A stretch of 64,000 nt of DNA, from assembly GCF_900113875.1 (NCBI RefSeq), contig NZ_FORA01000001.1, positions 434,001 to 498,000 of the forward strand. Direction: 5' to 3'. The stretch comes from Jannaschia pohangensis (GTDB lineage Bacteria > Pseudomonadota > Alphaproteobacteria > Rhodobacterales > Rhodobacteraceae). The notes beneath the pieces are model-generated. The model saw only the letters and a list, made by a program, of their open reading frames with translations. It made no database searches and had not been told where the DNA came from. Both the position numbers and the translations under genes were made by a program. Positions 51,966 to 59,552 of the stretch are shown piece after piece (position 1 is the first letter of the stretch; each line of letters opens with the position of its first letter).

Positions 51966-52029
51966 GTCGCGTTCCCTTCGATCATCTGTCCTGTCGCCGC
52001 CCGGTCGCTGCCCGTTTTTCGGGCGAAGG

Positions 52030-52114
52030 CGAATTGCTGCGGCGCGGCGGTGTACGGGGGGTGTACAGGGGGTGTACACATGTCACCCTCCTCTCCCGGC
52101 CCGAATTGCTGCGG
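52030..52114. repeat. Short repeats between nrtA and nrtB
   Basis: Three tandem 11-bp units beginning GGTGTAC occur at 52049-52059, 52060-52070 and 52071-52081, spaced by one DNA helical turn. They lie between two identical copies of CGAATTGCTGCGG (52030-52042 and 52102-52114). No gene is convincing here. The regular phasing could reflect a protein-binding array, or the repeats may be replication-slippage products in a non-coding gap. Confidence 0.6.
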
Positions 52115-52134
52115 ATGCAGCATCGCGGGCCGGG
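52095..52134 (-). promoter_or_regulatory. Strong intercistronic hairpin after nrtA
   Basis: On the minus strand CCCGGCCCG pairs perfectly with CGGGCCGGG (arms 52126-52134 and 52095-52103), with an inner 5-bp stem TGCTG/CAGCA closing a 6-nt loop. It begins 6 nt after the nrtA stop. No U-tract follows, so it is likely to protect the nrtA mRNA or dampen nrtB expression. Confidence 0.7.
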
Positions 52135-52140
52135 GGTCGA

Positions 52141-53508
52141 TCACCCCTGGATTTCGGTCCCGACGACCCGCTGCTCGCCCTTCAGGCCGATGGGCAGGCT
52201 GTCGATGTAGGCATTGGGCGCGCGGCCGTCGTAAGCGATGCCGTCGATAATGTCCCCGGCAGGTGTCGGCGCCTTGTAACCGTCGCTATCCCATGGGAAA
52301 TCCGCCTCAGAGGCCAAGCCCTCGTCGACCAGAAGGCGCGCCGCCTCCAGGTAGATGTCGGGGCGATAGACCTTGCGCGCCATCTCGTCGTACCAGGCGT
52401 CGGTCTGCGGCTCGGCGATCTGGCCCCAACGGCGCATCTGCGTCAAATACCAGACCGCGTCCGAATAGAACGGATAGGTCGCGTTGTAGCGGAAAAATAC
52501 ATTGAAATCCGGGATTTCCCTGACATCCCCTGCCTCGAACTCGAAGGTGCCGGTCATCGACGCGGCAATCACGTCGCGGTCTGCGCCGACGTATTCCGGA
52601 CGGCTCAGGATATCGACCGCCTCTTCGCGATTGGCGTTGTCGTTCTCGTCCAGCCAGATCGCCGCACGGATCAGCGCCTTGGTCAACGCCAGCGTGGTAT
52701 TCGGGTTTTCCTCGGCGAATTCCGCCGTGATTCCAAAGACTTTCTCGGGGTTGTTCTTCCAGAGCTGATAGTCGGTGATGACGGGCACGCCGATCCCCTT
52801 GGCCACCGCCTGCTGGTTCCAGGGCTCGCCCACGGCATAGCCATAGATTGTTCCGGCCTCCATCGTGGCGGGCATCTGCGGCGGCGGCGTCACCGACAAC
52901 AGGACGTCCGCTCCGATCTGCCCGGTCACGTTCTCGGGCGAATAGTATCCCGGCTCGAGCCCGCCGGCGGCCAGCCAATAGCGAATCTCGTAGTTGTGGG
53001 TCGAGACCGGGAAAACCATGCCCATGTTGAAGGGTTTTCCCTCGGCCCGATAGGCCTCGACAACCGGCGCCAGGGACGCGGCACTGATCGGATGTTGTGG
53101 CCGTCCATCGTCCATGCTGGGCACATGGGGGCGCATCGCCTCCCAGATTTCGTTCGACACCGTGATGCCGTTGCCGTTCAGATCCATCGAGAAGGGCGTG
53201 ATGATATGCGCCTCGGTACCATAGCCGATCGTCGCGGCAAGTGGTTGACCGGCAAGCATATGTGCCCCGTCCAGCTGCCCGTCGATCACCCCGTCCAGAA
53301 GAACCTTCCAGTTCGCCTGCGCCTCGAGCGTCACGAACAGCCCCTCGTCGAGGAAATACCCCTGCTCATAGGCCACGGCGAGCGGGGCCATGTCGGTCAG
53401 CTTGATGAAACCAAAGGTCAGTTCGTCCTTTTCGAGATCCAGGATCTCGGCCATCGCGGGTGCCGTGCTCAGGGCCATGAGCCCCACACAAGTCAGGAAA
53501 TTGCGCAT
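52141..53508 (-). CDS. nrtA: Nitrate-binding protein of ABC transporter
   Basis: This 455-residue periplasmic binding protein has a Sec-type signal ([20 protein letters not shown]) and the NrtA-family sequence [23 protein letters not shown]. Also visible are the typical [20 protein letters not shown] and [12 protein letters not shown] segments. It binds nitrate (and perhaps nitrite) for NrtB and the double ATPase. It is the first gene after a leader that carries stem-loops and a terminator, so expression probably requires NasT antitermination. Confidence 0.92.
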   Translation of the reverse strand: MRNFLTCVGLMALSTAPAMAEILDLEKDELTFGFIKLTDMAPLAVAYEQGYFLDEGLFVTLEAQANWKVLLDGVIDGQLDGAHMLAGQPLAATIGYGTEAHIITPFSMDLNGNGITVSNEIWEAMRPHVPSMDDGRPQHPISAASLAPVVEAYRAEGKPFNMGMVFPVSTHNYEIRYWLAAGGLEPGYYSPENVTGQIGADVLLSVTPPPQMPATMEAGTIYGYAVGEPWNQQAVAKGIGVPVITDYQLWKNNPEKVFGITAEFAEENPNTTLALTKALIRAAIWLDENDNANREEAVDILSRPEYVGADRDVIAASMTGTFEFEAGDVREIPDFNVFFRYNATYPFYSDAVWYLTQMRRWGQIAEPQTDAWYDEMARKVYRPDIYLEAARLLVDEGLASEADFPWDSDGYKAPTPAGDIIDGIAYDGRAPNAYIDSLPIGLKGEQRVVGTEIQG

Positions 53509-53556
53509 CTATCTGTCCCCAGAAGTCATCCGTTCCAGATCTTTGGTGGAACGGGG

Positions 53557-53624
53557 AAAAACGAAAAAAGGCCGTCAAACAGCTGCGCGATCAAAAGGAG
53601 ATGCGAAGCGGTTCGAGCGGCCTT
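53557..53624 (-). terminator. Leader terminator upstream of nrtA
   Basis: On the minus strand AAGGCCG (53624-53618) pairs with CGGCCTT (53574-53568) and is followed by an uninterrupted run of T (53569-53564) and a second T run to 53557. The loop between the arms is long (43 nt) and may hold smaller hairpins. It lies 49 nt before the nrtA start, with no gene between. In NasT-NasS systems such a leader terminator blocks the operon until nitrate is present. Confidence 0.65.
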
Positions 53625-53637
53625 GCCCGGAAGTGGC

Positions 53638-53653
53638 GTCCCAGTCTCGGGAC
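53638..53653 (-). promoter_or_regulatory. Second hexaloop hairpin in nrtA leader
   Basis: On the minus strand GTCCC and GGGAC form a 5-bp stem with hexaloop GAGACT, 5 nt downstream of the first hairpin. The loop lacks the A1/G4 identity expected for ANTAR targets, so its role as the second half of the NasT site is uncertain. Confidence 0.4.
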
Positions 53654-53658
53654 AGCAC

Positions 53659-53676
53659 GCAGACCCCGTTGTCTGC
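53659..53676 (-). promoter_or_regulatory. Candidate NasT (ANTAR) RNA stem-loop in nrtA leader
   Basis: On the minus strand GCAGAC and GTCTGC form a perfect 6-bp stem closing the hexaloop AACGGG. ANTAR antiterminators recognise hexanucleotide loops with A at position 1 and G at position 4, as here. It lies between the nasS stop and the leader terminator and would be the NasT binding element. Confidence 0.6.
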
Positions 53677-53763
53677 TCATCCCACAATCCCGCATCAGAA
53701 CCAGAATCGCAAGTCCGTCGCTGCGATGCAGCACCAGAATTTCGGTCTTCGCCCAATTTTCGA

Positions 53764-54936
53764 TCAATTTTCAGCATCAGGATCAAAAACGCGCCCATCA
53801 AAGAACCGATTTTCCGCCAGCAGCAGGCGTCCGCCTTCCGACGGAACGGCCGTGCCGGACCGGATGGCCCCCTCGACCTTGGACGACGCCCCGGGCAGCA
53901 AGGCGCCCGCAGGCCCCAGATGGCGGCGGTAGAGATCGCTACGGAACACGTCCTGAGCCGTCTTGACGGCCGCAGACCGCTCCAGCCCCAGACGCCCCGC
54001 CATGCGGGCCCCGATCCAGGCCGCTTGTGACCGCCAGGGGAAGGTCGCGGCCCCGTCGTGGAACTGCACGAAACCATCGACCCTGCGACTGTCTCCCTGG
54101 GGCGAGATCATCATGTGCCCGGTCAAGGCGCGGTCGATCCATTCGGCAGGCAAGTCCAGCCATTCCGGCCGCCCCAGCAATTCCGCCGCCGCGACATGGG
54201 CTTCGGGCTGGGCCAGCCAGCGTCCGGCCCGCCAGAGCGCCCGCATCAGCCGCCCCGTCAGATCCGGCTCGCTCTCGACCCAGTCACGGCGCAGGGCCAG
54301 AACCTTTTCGGGCGCGAAACTCCAGATTGCGCGGGACGGCAAGAGAAGCCGACCTGCCCCGCGTTCGACCGCAAGCGTGCCCCAGGGTTCGCCCACGCAG
54401 AAGGCGTCGATCTCTCCGGCGGCCAGCGCCTCGGCCATCAAGGGCGGCGGGATGGACCGGACAGAGAGCGCCTCGGGAGCGGGCAGACCAAGCGTTGTCA
54501 GCCAGAAGAATAACAACTCCGCATGCATCGAAAACGGGAACGGCACGCCGACACGCAAAGGGCCTTGGGCGGCGGCGATCAGGGCCCGTCCTGCAACCGT
54601 CGCATCGTCGAAGCCGAACGCTTCGGGGGGCATACGCCTTGCAAGCGCCTCGCTCACACCGATGGAAGTGCCGTTCACGGACAGGATCATGGGAGCGATG
54701 ACCTGCCCCGCCGTCCCGCCAAGGCCGAGCGACATGGCCACGGGCACGGGCGACAACATATGCGCCGCCTCGACCGCGCCGAAGGTGAGCATATCGCGGG
54801 CCGATGACCAGGATGGCGCGCGCATAAGGTCAAGCGTCAGCCCCTCTTCTGCGGCGAAACCGATTTCGCGCGCCACGATCAGGGGGGCGGCGTCGACCAA
54901 CGGCACCCAGGCCACGCGGAGCCGGACCCGCGTCAT
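53764..54936 (-). CDS. nasS: Nitrate/nitrite sensor NasS
   Basis: This 390-residue protein is of the NrtA/NasS family but has no signal peptide; it begins MTRVRLRVAWVPLVDAAPLIVA and stays in the cytoplasm. NasS binds nitrate or nitrite and, when empty, holds NasT inactive. Family segments EEGLTLDLMRAPSWSSARDM and IDAFCVGEPWGTLAV are visible. Its start overlaps the nasT stop by 4 bp, giving coupled and probably stoichiometric synthesis of sensor and antiterminator. The 255-nt leader of nrtA begins directly after its stop. Confidence 0.92.
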   Translation of the reverse strand: MTRVRLRVAWVPLVDAAPLIVAREIGFAAEEGLTLDLMRAPSWSSARDMLTFGAVEAAHMLSPVPVAMSLGLGGTAGQVIAPMILSVNGTSIGVSEALARRMPPEAFGFDDATVAGRALIAAAQGPLRVGVPFPFSMHAELLFFWLTTLGLPAPEALSVRSIPPPLMAEALAAGEIDAFCVGEPWGTLAVERGAGRLLLPSRAIWSFAPEKVLALRRDWVESEPDLTGRLMRALWRAGRWLAQPEAHVAAAELLGRPEWLDLPAEWIDRALTGHMMISPQGDSRRVDGFVQFHDGAATFPWRSQAAWIGARMAGRLGLERSAAVKTAQDVFRSDLYRRHLGPAGALLPGASSKVEGAIRSGTAVPSEGGRLLLAENRFFDGRVFDPDAEN

Positions 54937-55517
54937 GACAACAGATCCGCCGCCGTGACCAGGGCCTGCGCCACGTCGCTGACCTTGCGGCCCTTGTCCA
55001 TCGCGGTCTTGCGCAACAGGGCATAGGCCGCATCCTCGTCGAGGCCCCGCGCCTTCATCAACAGACCCTTCGCGCGGTCGATGACCTTGCGTTCCTCGAG
55101 CGCGCGACGGGTTTCGGACAGTTCATCCCGCAGGCGCCGGAACAGGTTGAACCGTGCGATTGCGGCCACCAGGACCGGGGCGACCCGTTCGGGGCGCAAC
55201 TCGTCCACGACATAGGCCGACACCCCGGCCTCGATCGCGGCCTTGGTCAGGGCCATATCGCTGCCGCCGGCAAAGATGGCGACGGGCCGGTCGAGCGGCG
55301 CCGAGGCGAGCGTCAGTTCTTCCAACGTGTCGCGCGACGGATTGGCCACATCGATCAACACAACGTCCGGATTGCGGTCGGCGATGCGACGGGCGAGGCC
55401 GGAGGTATCGCCGATGACGTGGATGTCGTGATCGCCCGCCGCGCGCAATGCATCGACCAGAGCCAGCGCGCGGTCGCGGTCGGCCTCGACGATGACGATG
55501 GACAGGCGGTCGTTCAT
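54933..55517 (-). CDS. nasT: ANTAR-domain antiterminator NasT
   Basis: This 194-residue protein has an N-terminal receiver-like domain (LSIVIVEADRDRALALVDAL) and a C-terminal ANTAR RNA-binding domain (ALEERKVIDRAKGLLMKARG followed by a DEDAAYALLRKTAMDKG helix). NasT binds paired hexaloop stem-loops in leader RNA and prevents terminator formation when NasS has bound nitrate. The start at 55517 fits the family; the open frame extends to 55607 without a reasonable start context. The likely target is the leader at 53509-53763. Confidence 0.93.
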   Translation of the reverse strand: MNDRLSIVIVEADRDRALALVDALRAAGDHDIHVIGDTSGLARRIADRNPDVVLIDVANPSRDTLEELTLASAPLDRPVAIFAGGSDMALTKAAIEAGVSAYVVDELRPERVAPVLVAAIARFNLFRRLRDELSETRRALEERKVIDRAKGLLMKARGLDEDAAYALLRKTAMDKGRKVSDVAQALVTAADLLS

Positions 55518-55666
55518 TCGGCGCTTGTGCGACACGGCCCGGACCGCTTCCATGGGAAGCCCACTGCCGCCACGGTCACAGACTGCAAGTGCTCGCAAAG
55601 CAGGCAATGTCGGCGCCTCGCGCCCGTGATCTCAGCAGGCCGCGTTTTCCGGCCTTGGCCCGACCG

Positions 55667-56236
55667 TCAGAACAGCTCCGCGCCGTTTGTCTGGGCCGCT
55701 GCCGGTGCCTCTTCCACCACCAGGGAGGAGCCTGGATAGCTGATCGTCAGAAGGCCCTGGACGGGCTTGAAGGCAATCCGGCGGGGTCGCGTTCCGCCCA
55801 GGTCCTGCTCCAGCAGGGTCAAGCCTTCAGCGGCCAGATACTCCAGACAGACGCGCGCGATATCGCCCCCGTGGTCGCGCCCGCGGCCAAGGGTGCGCGC
55901 GCCGCCGGCGATCCGGCACTGCATGTTGCGACGCGACGATCCCAGGTGGACCATTTCGTTCACCAATGCCTCCACCTCGGCCACGACCGAAGCACCGCCC
56001 AGGGGGCCGGGATCGACGCATTGGAAGATGTGATTCATGCCCCCGCAATTCAGCTGCGGGTCATGCAGGAAGATCGCCACGCAAGAGCCGAGCGTCGCGA
56101 CAAGTGTCAGGTCGGGATCGGCGCTGACAGCGCGCATGCCCTGACCGATCTCGCTTTGGCGCCCCCGACACAAACCCAGATTTCGCATCGCATGCAGGGC
56201 GGCGTTTTCAGATGTCTGAGCAAAATCGACAGGCAT
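55667..56236 (-). CDS. cheD: Chemoreceptor glutamine deamidase CheD
   Basis: This 189-residue protein carries the CheD signature: the catalytic cysteine in VATLGSCVAIFLHDP, the catalytic histidine in GGMNHIF and a later ARTLGRGRDHGGDIARV region. CheD deamidates glutamines in chemoreceptors and interacts with CheC in adaptation. No other chemotaxis gene is near, so it is an orphan here. The start at 56236 is five bases after GGAG; an adjacent ATG at 56239 is nearly equal. An N-terminal stretch of about 45 residues precedes the catalytic region. Confidence 0.82.
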   Translation of the reverse strand: MPVDFAQTSENAALHAMRNLGLCRGRQSEIGQGMRAVSADPDLTLVATLGSCVAIFLHDPQLNCGGMNHIFQCVDPGPLGGASVVAEVEALVNEMVHLGSSRRNMQCRIAGGARTLGRGRDHGGDIARVCLEYLAAEGLTLLEQDLGGTRPRRIAFKPVQGLLTISYPGSSLVVEEAPAAAQTNGAELF

Positions 56237-56400
56237 CATATCTCCCCATGAATGTTCCAAGCGCTGTATCCAGTCCGGCAAGCCGCACGCCCTGACCCTC
56301 ATCATCCGGCGCATTCCTGAACATCGGATTAACACCGTCACCCTTTCGTGACTTGGGCACGCGAAGCGAAGCGGGTATGGCGAACCAAACAGGAGTGCCC

Positions 56401-56868
56401 ATGACCGACGCCCCCGCAGCCGCCCCGCGCCCAAACCGCCGCATGCTGATTCTGGGCGGCTGCGGCCTGTTGGCGGTTGGTGCCGCCGGTGTGGGCTTTG
56501 CCCGCCGCGACCGGTTCGAGGGGGCTGAAATGACCCCGCCCGAAGTTCTGGCCGCGGTTCAGGCGGGCGAGGTCATGCTGATCGACATTCGGCGGCCTGA
56601 CGAGTGGACGGGCACCGGGATCGCGGAAGGAGCGCAACCGCTCGACATGCGACGCGACGACTTCGCCGAAGCGCTGGCCGTGCTGACCGGGGGCGACCTG
56701 GATCGGCCCGTCGCCTTGATCTGCGCGCGCGGCGTGCGCTCCGACCGGACGAGCGCCCGGCTGGCCGACGCGGGCTTCACGCGCATCATCGACGTGCCCG
56801 AGGGGATGCTCGGGTCCGCCGCCGGGCCCGGCTGGCTGGAACGCGGGCTGCCGGTGGTGCAACCTTGA
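56401..56868 (+). CDS. Membrane-anchored rhodanese-like protein
   Basis: This 155-residue protein has one N-terminal hydrophobic segment (MLILGGCGLLAVGAAGVGFA, residues 15-34) preceded by two arginines, then a rhodanese domain. The active-site loop CARGVRS (C108-S114) has the form of an active sulfurtransferase. It probably faces the periplasm from its membrane anchor. The start at 56401 follows CAGGAG; an upstream ATG at 56353 would add 16 residues. Its stop is shared with the TTG start of the esterase gene (TTGA), so the two are translated together. Confidence 0.87.
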   Translation: MTDAPAAAPRPNRRMLILGGCGLLAVGAAGVGFARRDRFEGAEMTPPEVLAAVQAGEVMLIDIRRPDEWTGTGIAEGAQPLDMRRDDFAEALAVLTGGDLDRPVALICARGVRSDRTSARLADAGFTRIIDVPEGMLGSAAGPGWLERGLPVVQP

Positions 56869-57698
56869 AGGCTGGCATCGCTGCTGTCCTGCTAAGCCTC
56901 GCATCGGCGGCTCAGGCGCAGGTGTGCGACCGCGACGCCGCGCCCTGCTCCATCGACAGCGGCACCTATCACGTGGCCTTGCCCGCGACGCCTGAAGGCG
57001 ACCTGCCCGCCGTGCTGTTCCTGCATGGCGCGGGCGGTACGGGGCGCGGCGTTCTGGGGATGACCGGAACGATCAAGGCGCTGACGGATCGGGGCTATGC
57101 GGTGATCGCGCCCGACGGTCTGCCCTGGCGGCCGGGGCGGAGCGGCGGCATCTGGTCGTTCCTGCCCGCCATCCAGCGCGACAAGGCGCGCGACGAACCC
57201 GCGTTCTTTGCCGCCGTCGTGGCAGATGCCGCCACCCGCTACGATGTCGATCCGGACCGGGTCGCGCTGGCCGGGTTTTCGGCGGGCGCCTTCATGGTCA
57301 ACTATCTGGCCTGCGATACGCCCGAAGCCTTCGCCGCCTACGCGCCGGTGGCAGGCGGGTTCTGGCGGCCGCACCCCGAGAACTGCGCAGGACCCGTCCG
57401 GCTTTTGCACACCCACGGCTGGACAGACGGCACCGTCCCGCTGGAGGGGCGGCCGCTGCGCAACGGGGCCTGGTTGCAAGGCGACATCTTCGAGGGGCTT
57501 GGCCTCTGGCGCGCGGCGAACGGCTGCACCAGCCCGGCCCCCTCCGGCCATCGCACGACGGACGATTTCATGCGCCGCTACTGGACCTGTGCGGACGGAT
57601 CGGCGCTGGAATTGGCGCTGTTTCCGGGTGGGCACGGGATGCCTGCGGGATGGGCCGACATGATGGTCGACTGGTTCGAGGGACTGCCCGAAAGCTGA
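56865..57698 (+). CDS. Secreted alpha/beta-hydrolase, PHB-depolymerase/feruloyl-esterase-like
   Basis: This 277-residue protein has a signal peptide (LKAGIAAVLLSLASAAQAQ, cleaved near residue 19) and an alpha/beta-hydrolase of the LpqC/Esterase_phd group. The oxyanion region HGAGG (54-58) and the nucleophile elbow GFSAG (137-141, Ser139) are clear, and GGHGMPAGW near the end supplies the histidine. I assign a TTG start at 56865 inside the rhodanese stop (TTGA); an ATG start would lie inside the rhodanese gene. The substrate is an ester or polyester, not further defined. Confidence 0.85.
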   Translation: MKAGIAAVLLSLASAAQAQVCDRDAAPCSIDSGTYHVALPATPEGDLPAVLFLHGAGGTGRGVLGMTGTIKALTDRGYAVIAPDGLPWRPGRSGGIWSFLPAIQRDKARDEPAFFAAVVADAATRYDVDPDRVALAGFSAGAFMVNYLACDTPEAFAAYAPVAGGFWRPHPENCAGPVRLLHTHGWTDGTVPLEGRPLRNGAWLQGDIFEGLGLWRAANGCTSPAPSGHRTTDDFMRRYWTCADGSALELALFPGGHGMPAGWADMMVDWFEGLPES

Positions 57699-57701
57699 CT
57701 G

Positions 57702-59552
57702 TCACTCTGCCGGCTTGACCGTCAGGCTGGCCTTGATCTCGGCCCGCCATTGCGCGGCGCGGATCGCCACGAGCGGCGGACGAACCTCCTGCGGGGTGGC
57801 GAGCGTGCCGGGCATGGGCACCGCCGACAGACGCGACAGCGGGACCGCCAGCAGAAGGCTGGCCATGATCGGCATGAGCCAGAGCGAAATGAACCCCGTC
57901 ACCATCCCGATCAGCAACAGCAGCCCCAGAACCGTCTCGAAGGCATGGAAGCGCAGCAGCGTCAGCCAGGATTGCGCCCCGCCTTCGCGCGATTGCGGGG
58001 TCCAGTCGAAGGCGCGCCCGGTCAGGGCCGACCCGACGGCCAGCGTCTGCTGCACCATCAGGATGGGCGCATAGGCGATGGAAACCACGATCTCGAAAAT
58101 CAGCGAGCCGACAAAGCGCAAACCGCCGCCCACATGCGACAGCGGCGTGCCGGACACGATCAGCGCCAGCGCCCCGATCAGTTTTGGCGCCAGCAGCAGC
58201 GCATACATCGTGCCCATCAGCCAGATATGGTTCACGGGCGACATCTCGGGCCAGTTGGGCATCGTCGGATTGGTGGGCGAGAAATAGTTGATGACCGATT
58301 TCTCCTCGCTCACCCCGATGACCGCCCAGAGGGCCAGAAGCAGGAACCAGAGCGGCGACAGAAGATAGCCGACCGCGCCATGGAAGAGGTGAAACCGGCT
58401 GAGCGCATGGAACCCGCGGGTCCGCAACAAACCGAGATGTTGCAGGTTGCCCTTGCACCACCGACGATCCCGTAGAACGTGGTCGATCAGCGTGGGCGGC
58501 GTTTCCTCGAAAGAGCCGCGCAGACGGGGCAGGAAGCGGACGGACCAGCCGGCGCGGCGCAAAAGGCCCGCCTCGACGAAATCGTGGCTCAGAATCAGGT
58601 TGTCGCGCCCGCGAAGGTCGCGGATATGGGGCAGACCGGCCGAGGTGGCGAAGGCCCGGATGCGGATGATCGCGTTGTGGCCCCAATAGTTGCCCTCGCG
58701 ACCCGTCCAGCGTGCAAGGCCTTCGGCGAGCGCCACGCCATAGATGGCATTCGCGAACTGCTGGCTGCGGGCGAACAAGGTGCGCGCACCGATCAGCTGC
58801 GGCAGCGACTGGATCAGGCCCGCGCCGGAGTCTCGCCCCATGGCATCGCAAAGGGCGCGGATGGCCCGCGCGCTCATCAGGCTGTCGGCGTCGAGCACCA
58901 GCATCGCGTCATGGCCGCCGCCCCACCCCGCAACCCATTGGGCCAGGTTGCCGACCTTGCGGTCGGTGTTCTCGGCTCGCCGACGATACCAGACGGCAGC
59001 CTGCGGCAGGCGCGCGCGGATGGCGTCGAAGGCCGCCTCTTCCTGCGCGGCACGGTCGGGATTGCGGGTGTCCGACAGGATATAGAGCGAATAGCGATGC
59101 GCGCCCGGCTCGGCGGCCAGCCGCTCCAGCATGGCGGCGGCATTGCCGAAGACGTCCCAGGGCGCCTCCTCGTAGACCGGGATCAGCAGCGCCACGTCCA
59201 GCGGCGTGACCGGTCCCGTTTCGATCGCGGGGCGGCGTGCCAGGGCCCAGGCCCCGGCGAGCATCGTGACGAAAGTCAGCGCAATCCAGAAGAAGCCGAC
59301 GCCGATCAGGATCGCCAGAAGACCTTCGGCCCAGCTTGTCCCGTCGGTCGCGAACCACGACAGGAACCCCCAAAGGAGCAGCCCCGTCCCGATCATCGCA
59401 GGGAGAAAGGTTCCCATCCGCCAGCGCGCTGCCGACGGGTCCGCCGTCAGGATCGGCGCGGCATCATCCCGGAACCGCCGCGACAGATCCTGACGCGGAT
59501 GCGCCAGCGGAGCGGGCGGCGGCATGGAGCCGGTAATGCGCGGCGCGGTCAT
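57702..59552 (-). CDS. opgH: Osmoregulated periplasmic glucan glucosyltransferase
   Basis: This 616-residue inner-membrane family-2 glycosyltransferase has IPVYEE, the metal-binding VLDADS, and RDRRWCKGN as the acceptor motif. Membrane segments lie before the catalytic region (about residues 53-72 and 83-110) and after it (about 375-580). It extends beta-glucan backbones from UDP-glucose and is shorter than the 847-residue E. coli MdoH. The start at 59552 overlaps the opgG stop by 4 bp; MDPLM at 59564 is an alternative. Confidence 0.93.
   Translation of the reverse strand: MTAPRITGSMPPPAPLAHPRQDLSRRFRDDAAPILTADPSAARWRMGTFLPAMIGTGLLLWGFLSWFATDGTSWAEGLLAILIGVGFFWIALTFVTMLAGAWALARRPAIETGPVTPLDVALLIPVYEEAPWDVFGNAAAMLERLAAEPGAHRYSLYILSDTRNPDRAAQEEAAFDAIRARLPQAAVWYRRRAENTDRKVGNLAQWVAGWGGGHDAMLVLDADSLMSARAIRALCDAMGRDSGAGLIQSLPQLIGARTLFARSQQFANAIYGVALAEGLARWTGREGNYWGHNAIIRIRAFATSAGLPHIRDLRGRDNLILSHDFVEAGLLRRAGWSVRFLPRLRGSFEETPPTLIDHVLRDRRWCKGNLQHLGLLRTRGFHALSRFHLFHGAVGYLLSPLWFLLLALWAVIGVSEEKSVINYFSPTNPTMPNWPEMSPVNHIWLMGTMYALLLAPKLIGALALIVSGTPLSHVGGGLRFVGSLIFEIVVSIAYAPILMVQQTLAVGSALTGRAFDWTPQSREGGAQSWLTLLRFHAFETVLGLLLLIGMVTGFISLWLMPIMASLLLAVPLSRLSAVPMPGTLATPQEVRPPLVAIRAAQWRAEIKASLTVKPAE

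Noticed and set aside
53701-53763. Sigma-54 promoter for nrtA
   Set aside because: No GG and GC pair with the required 10-bp spacing and flanking bases is found in the leader's upstream part.
56337-56352. GTCAC-CCTTTC-GTGAC inverted repeat between cheD and rhodanese
   Set aside because: Arms are only 5 bp and similar short repeats arise often by chance in this DNA; no regulator gene is adjacent.
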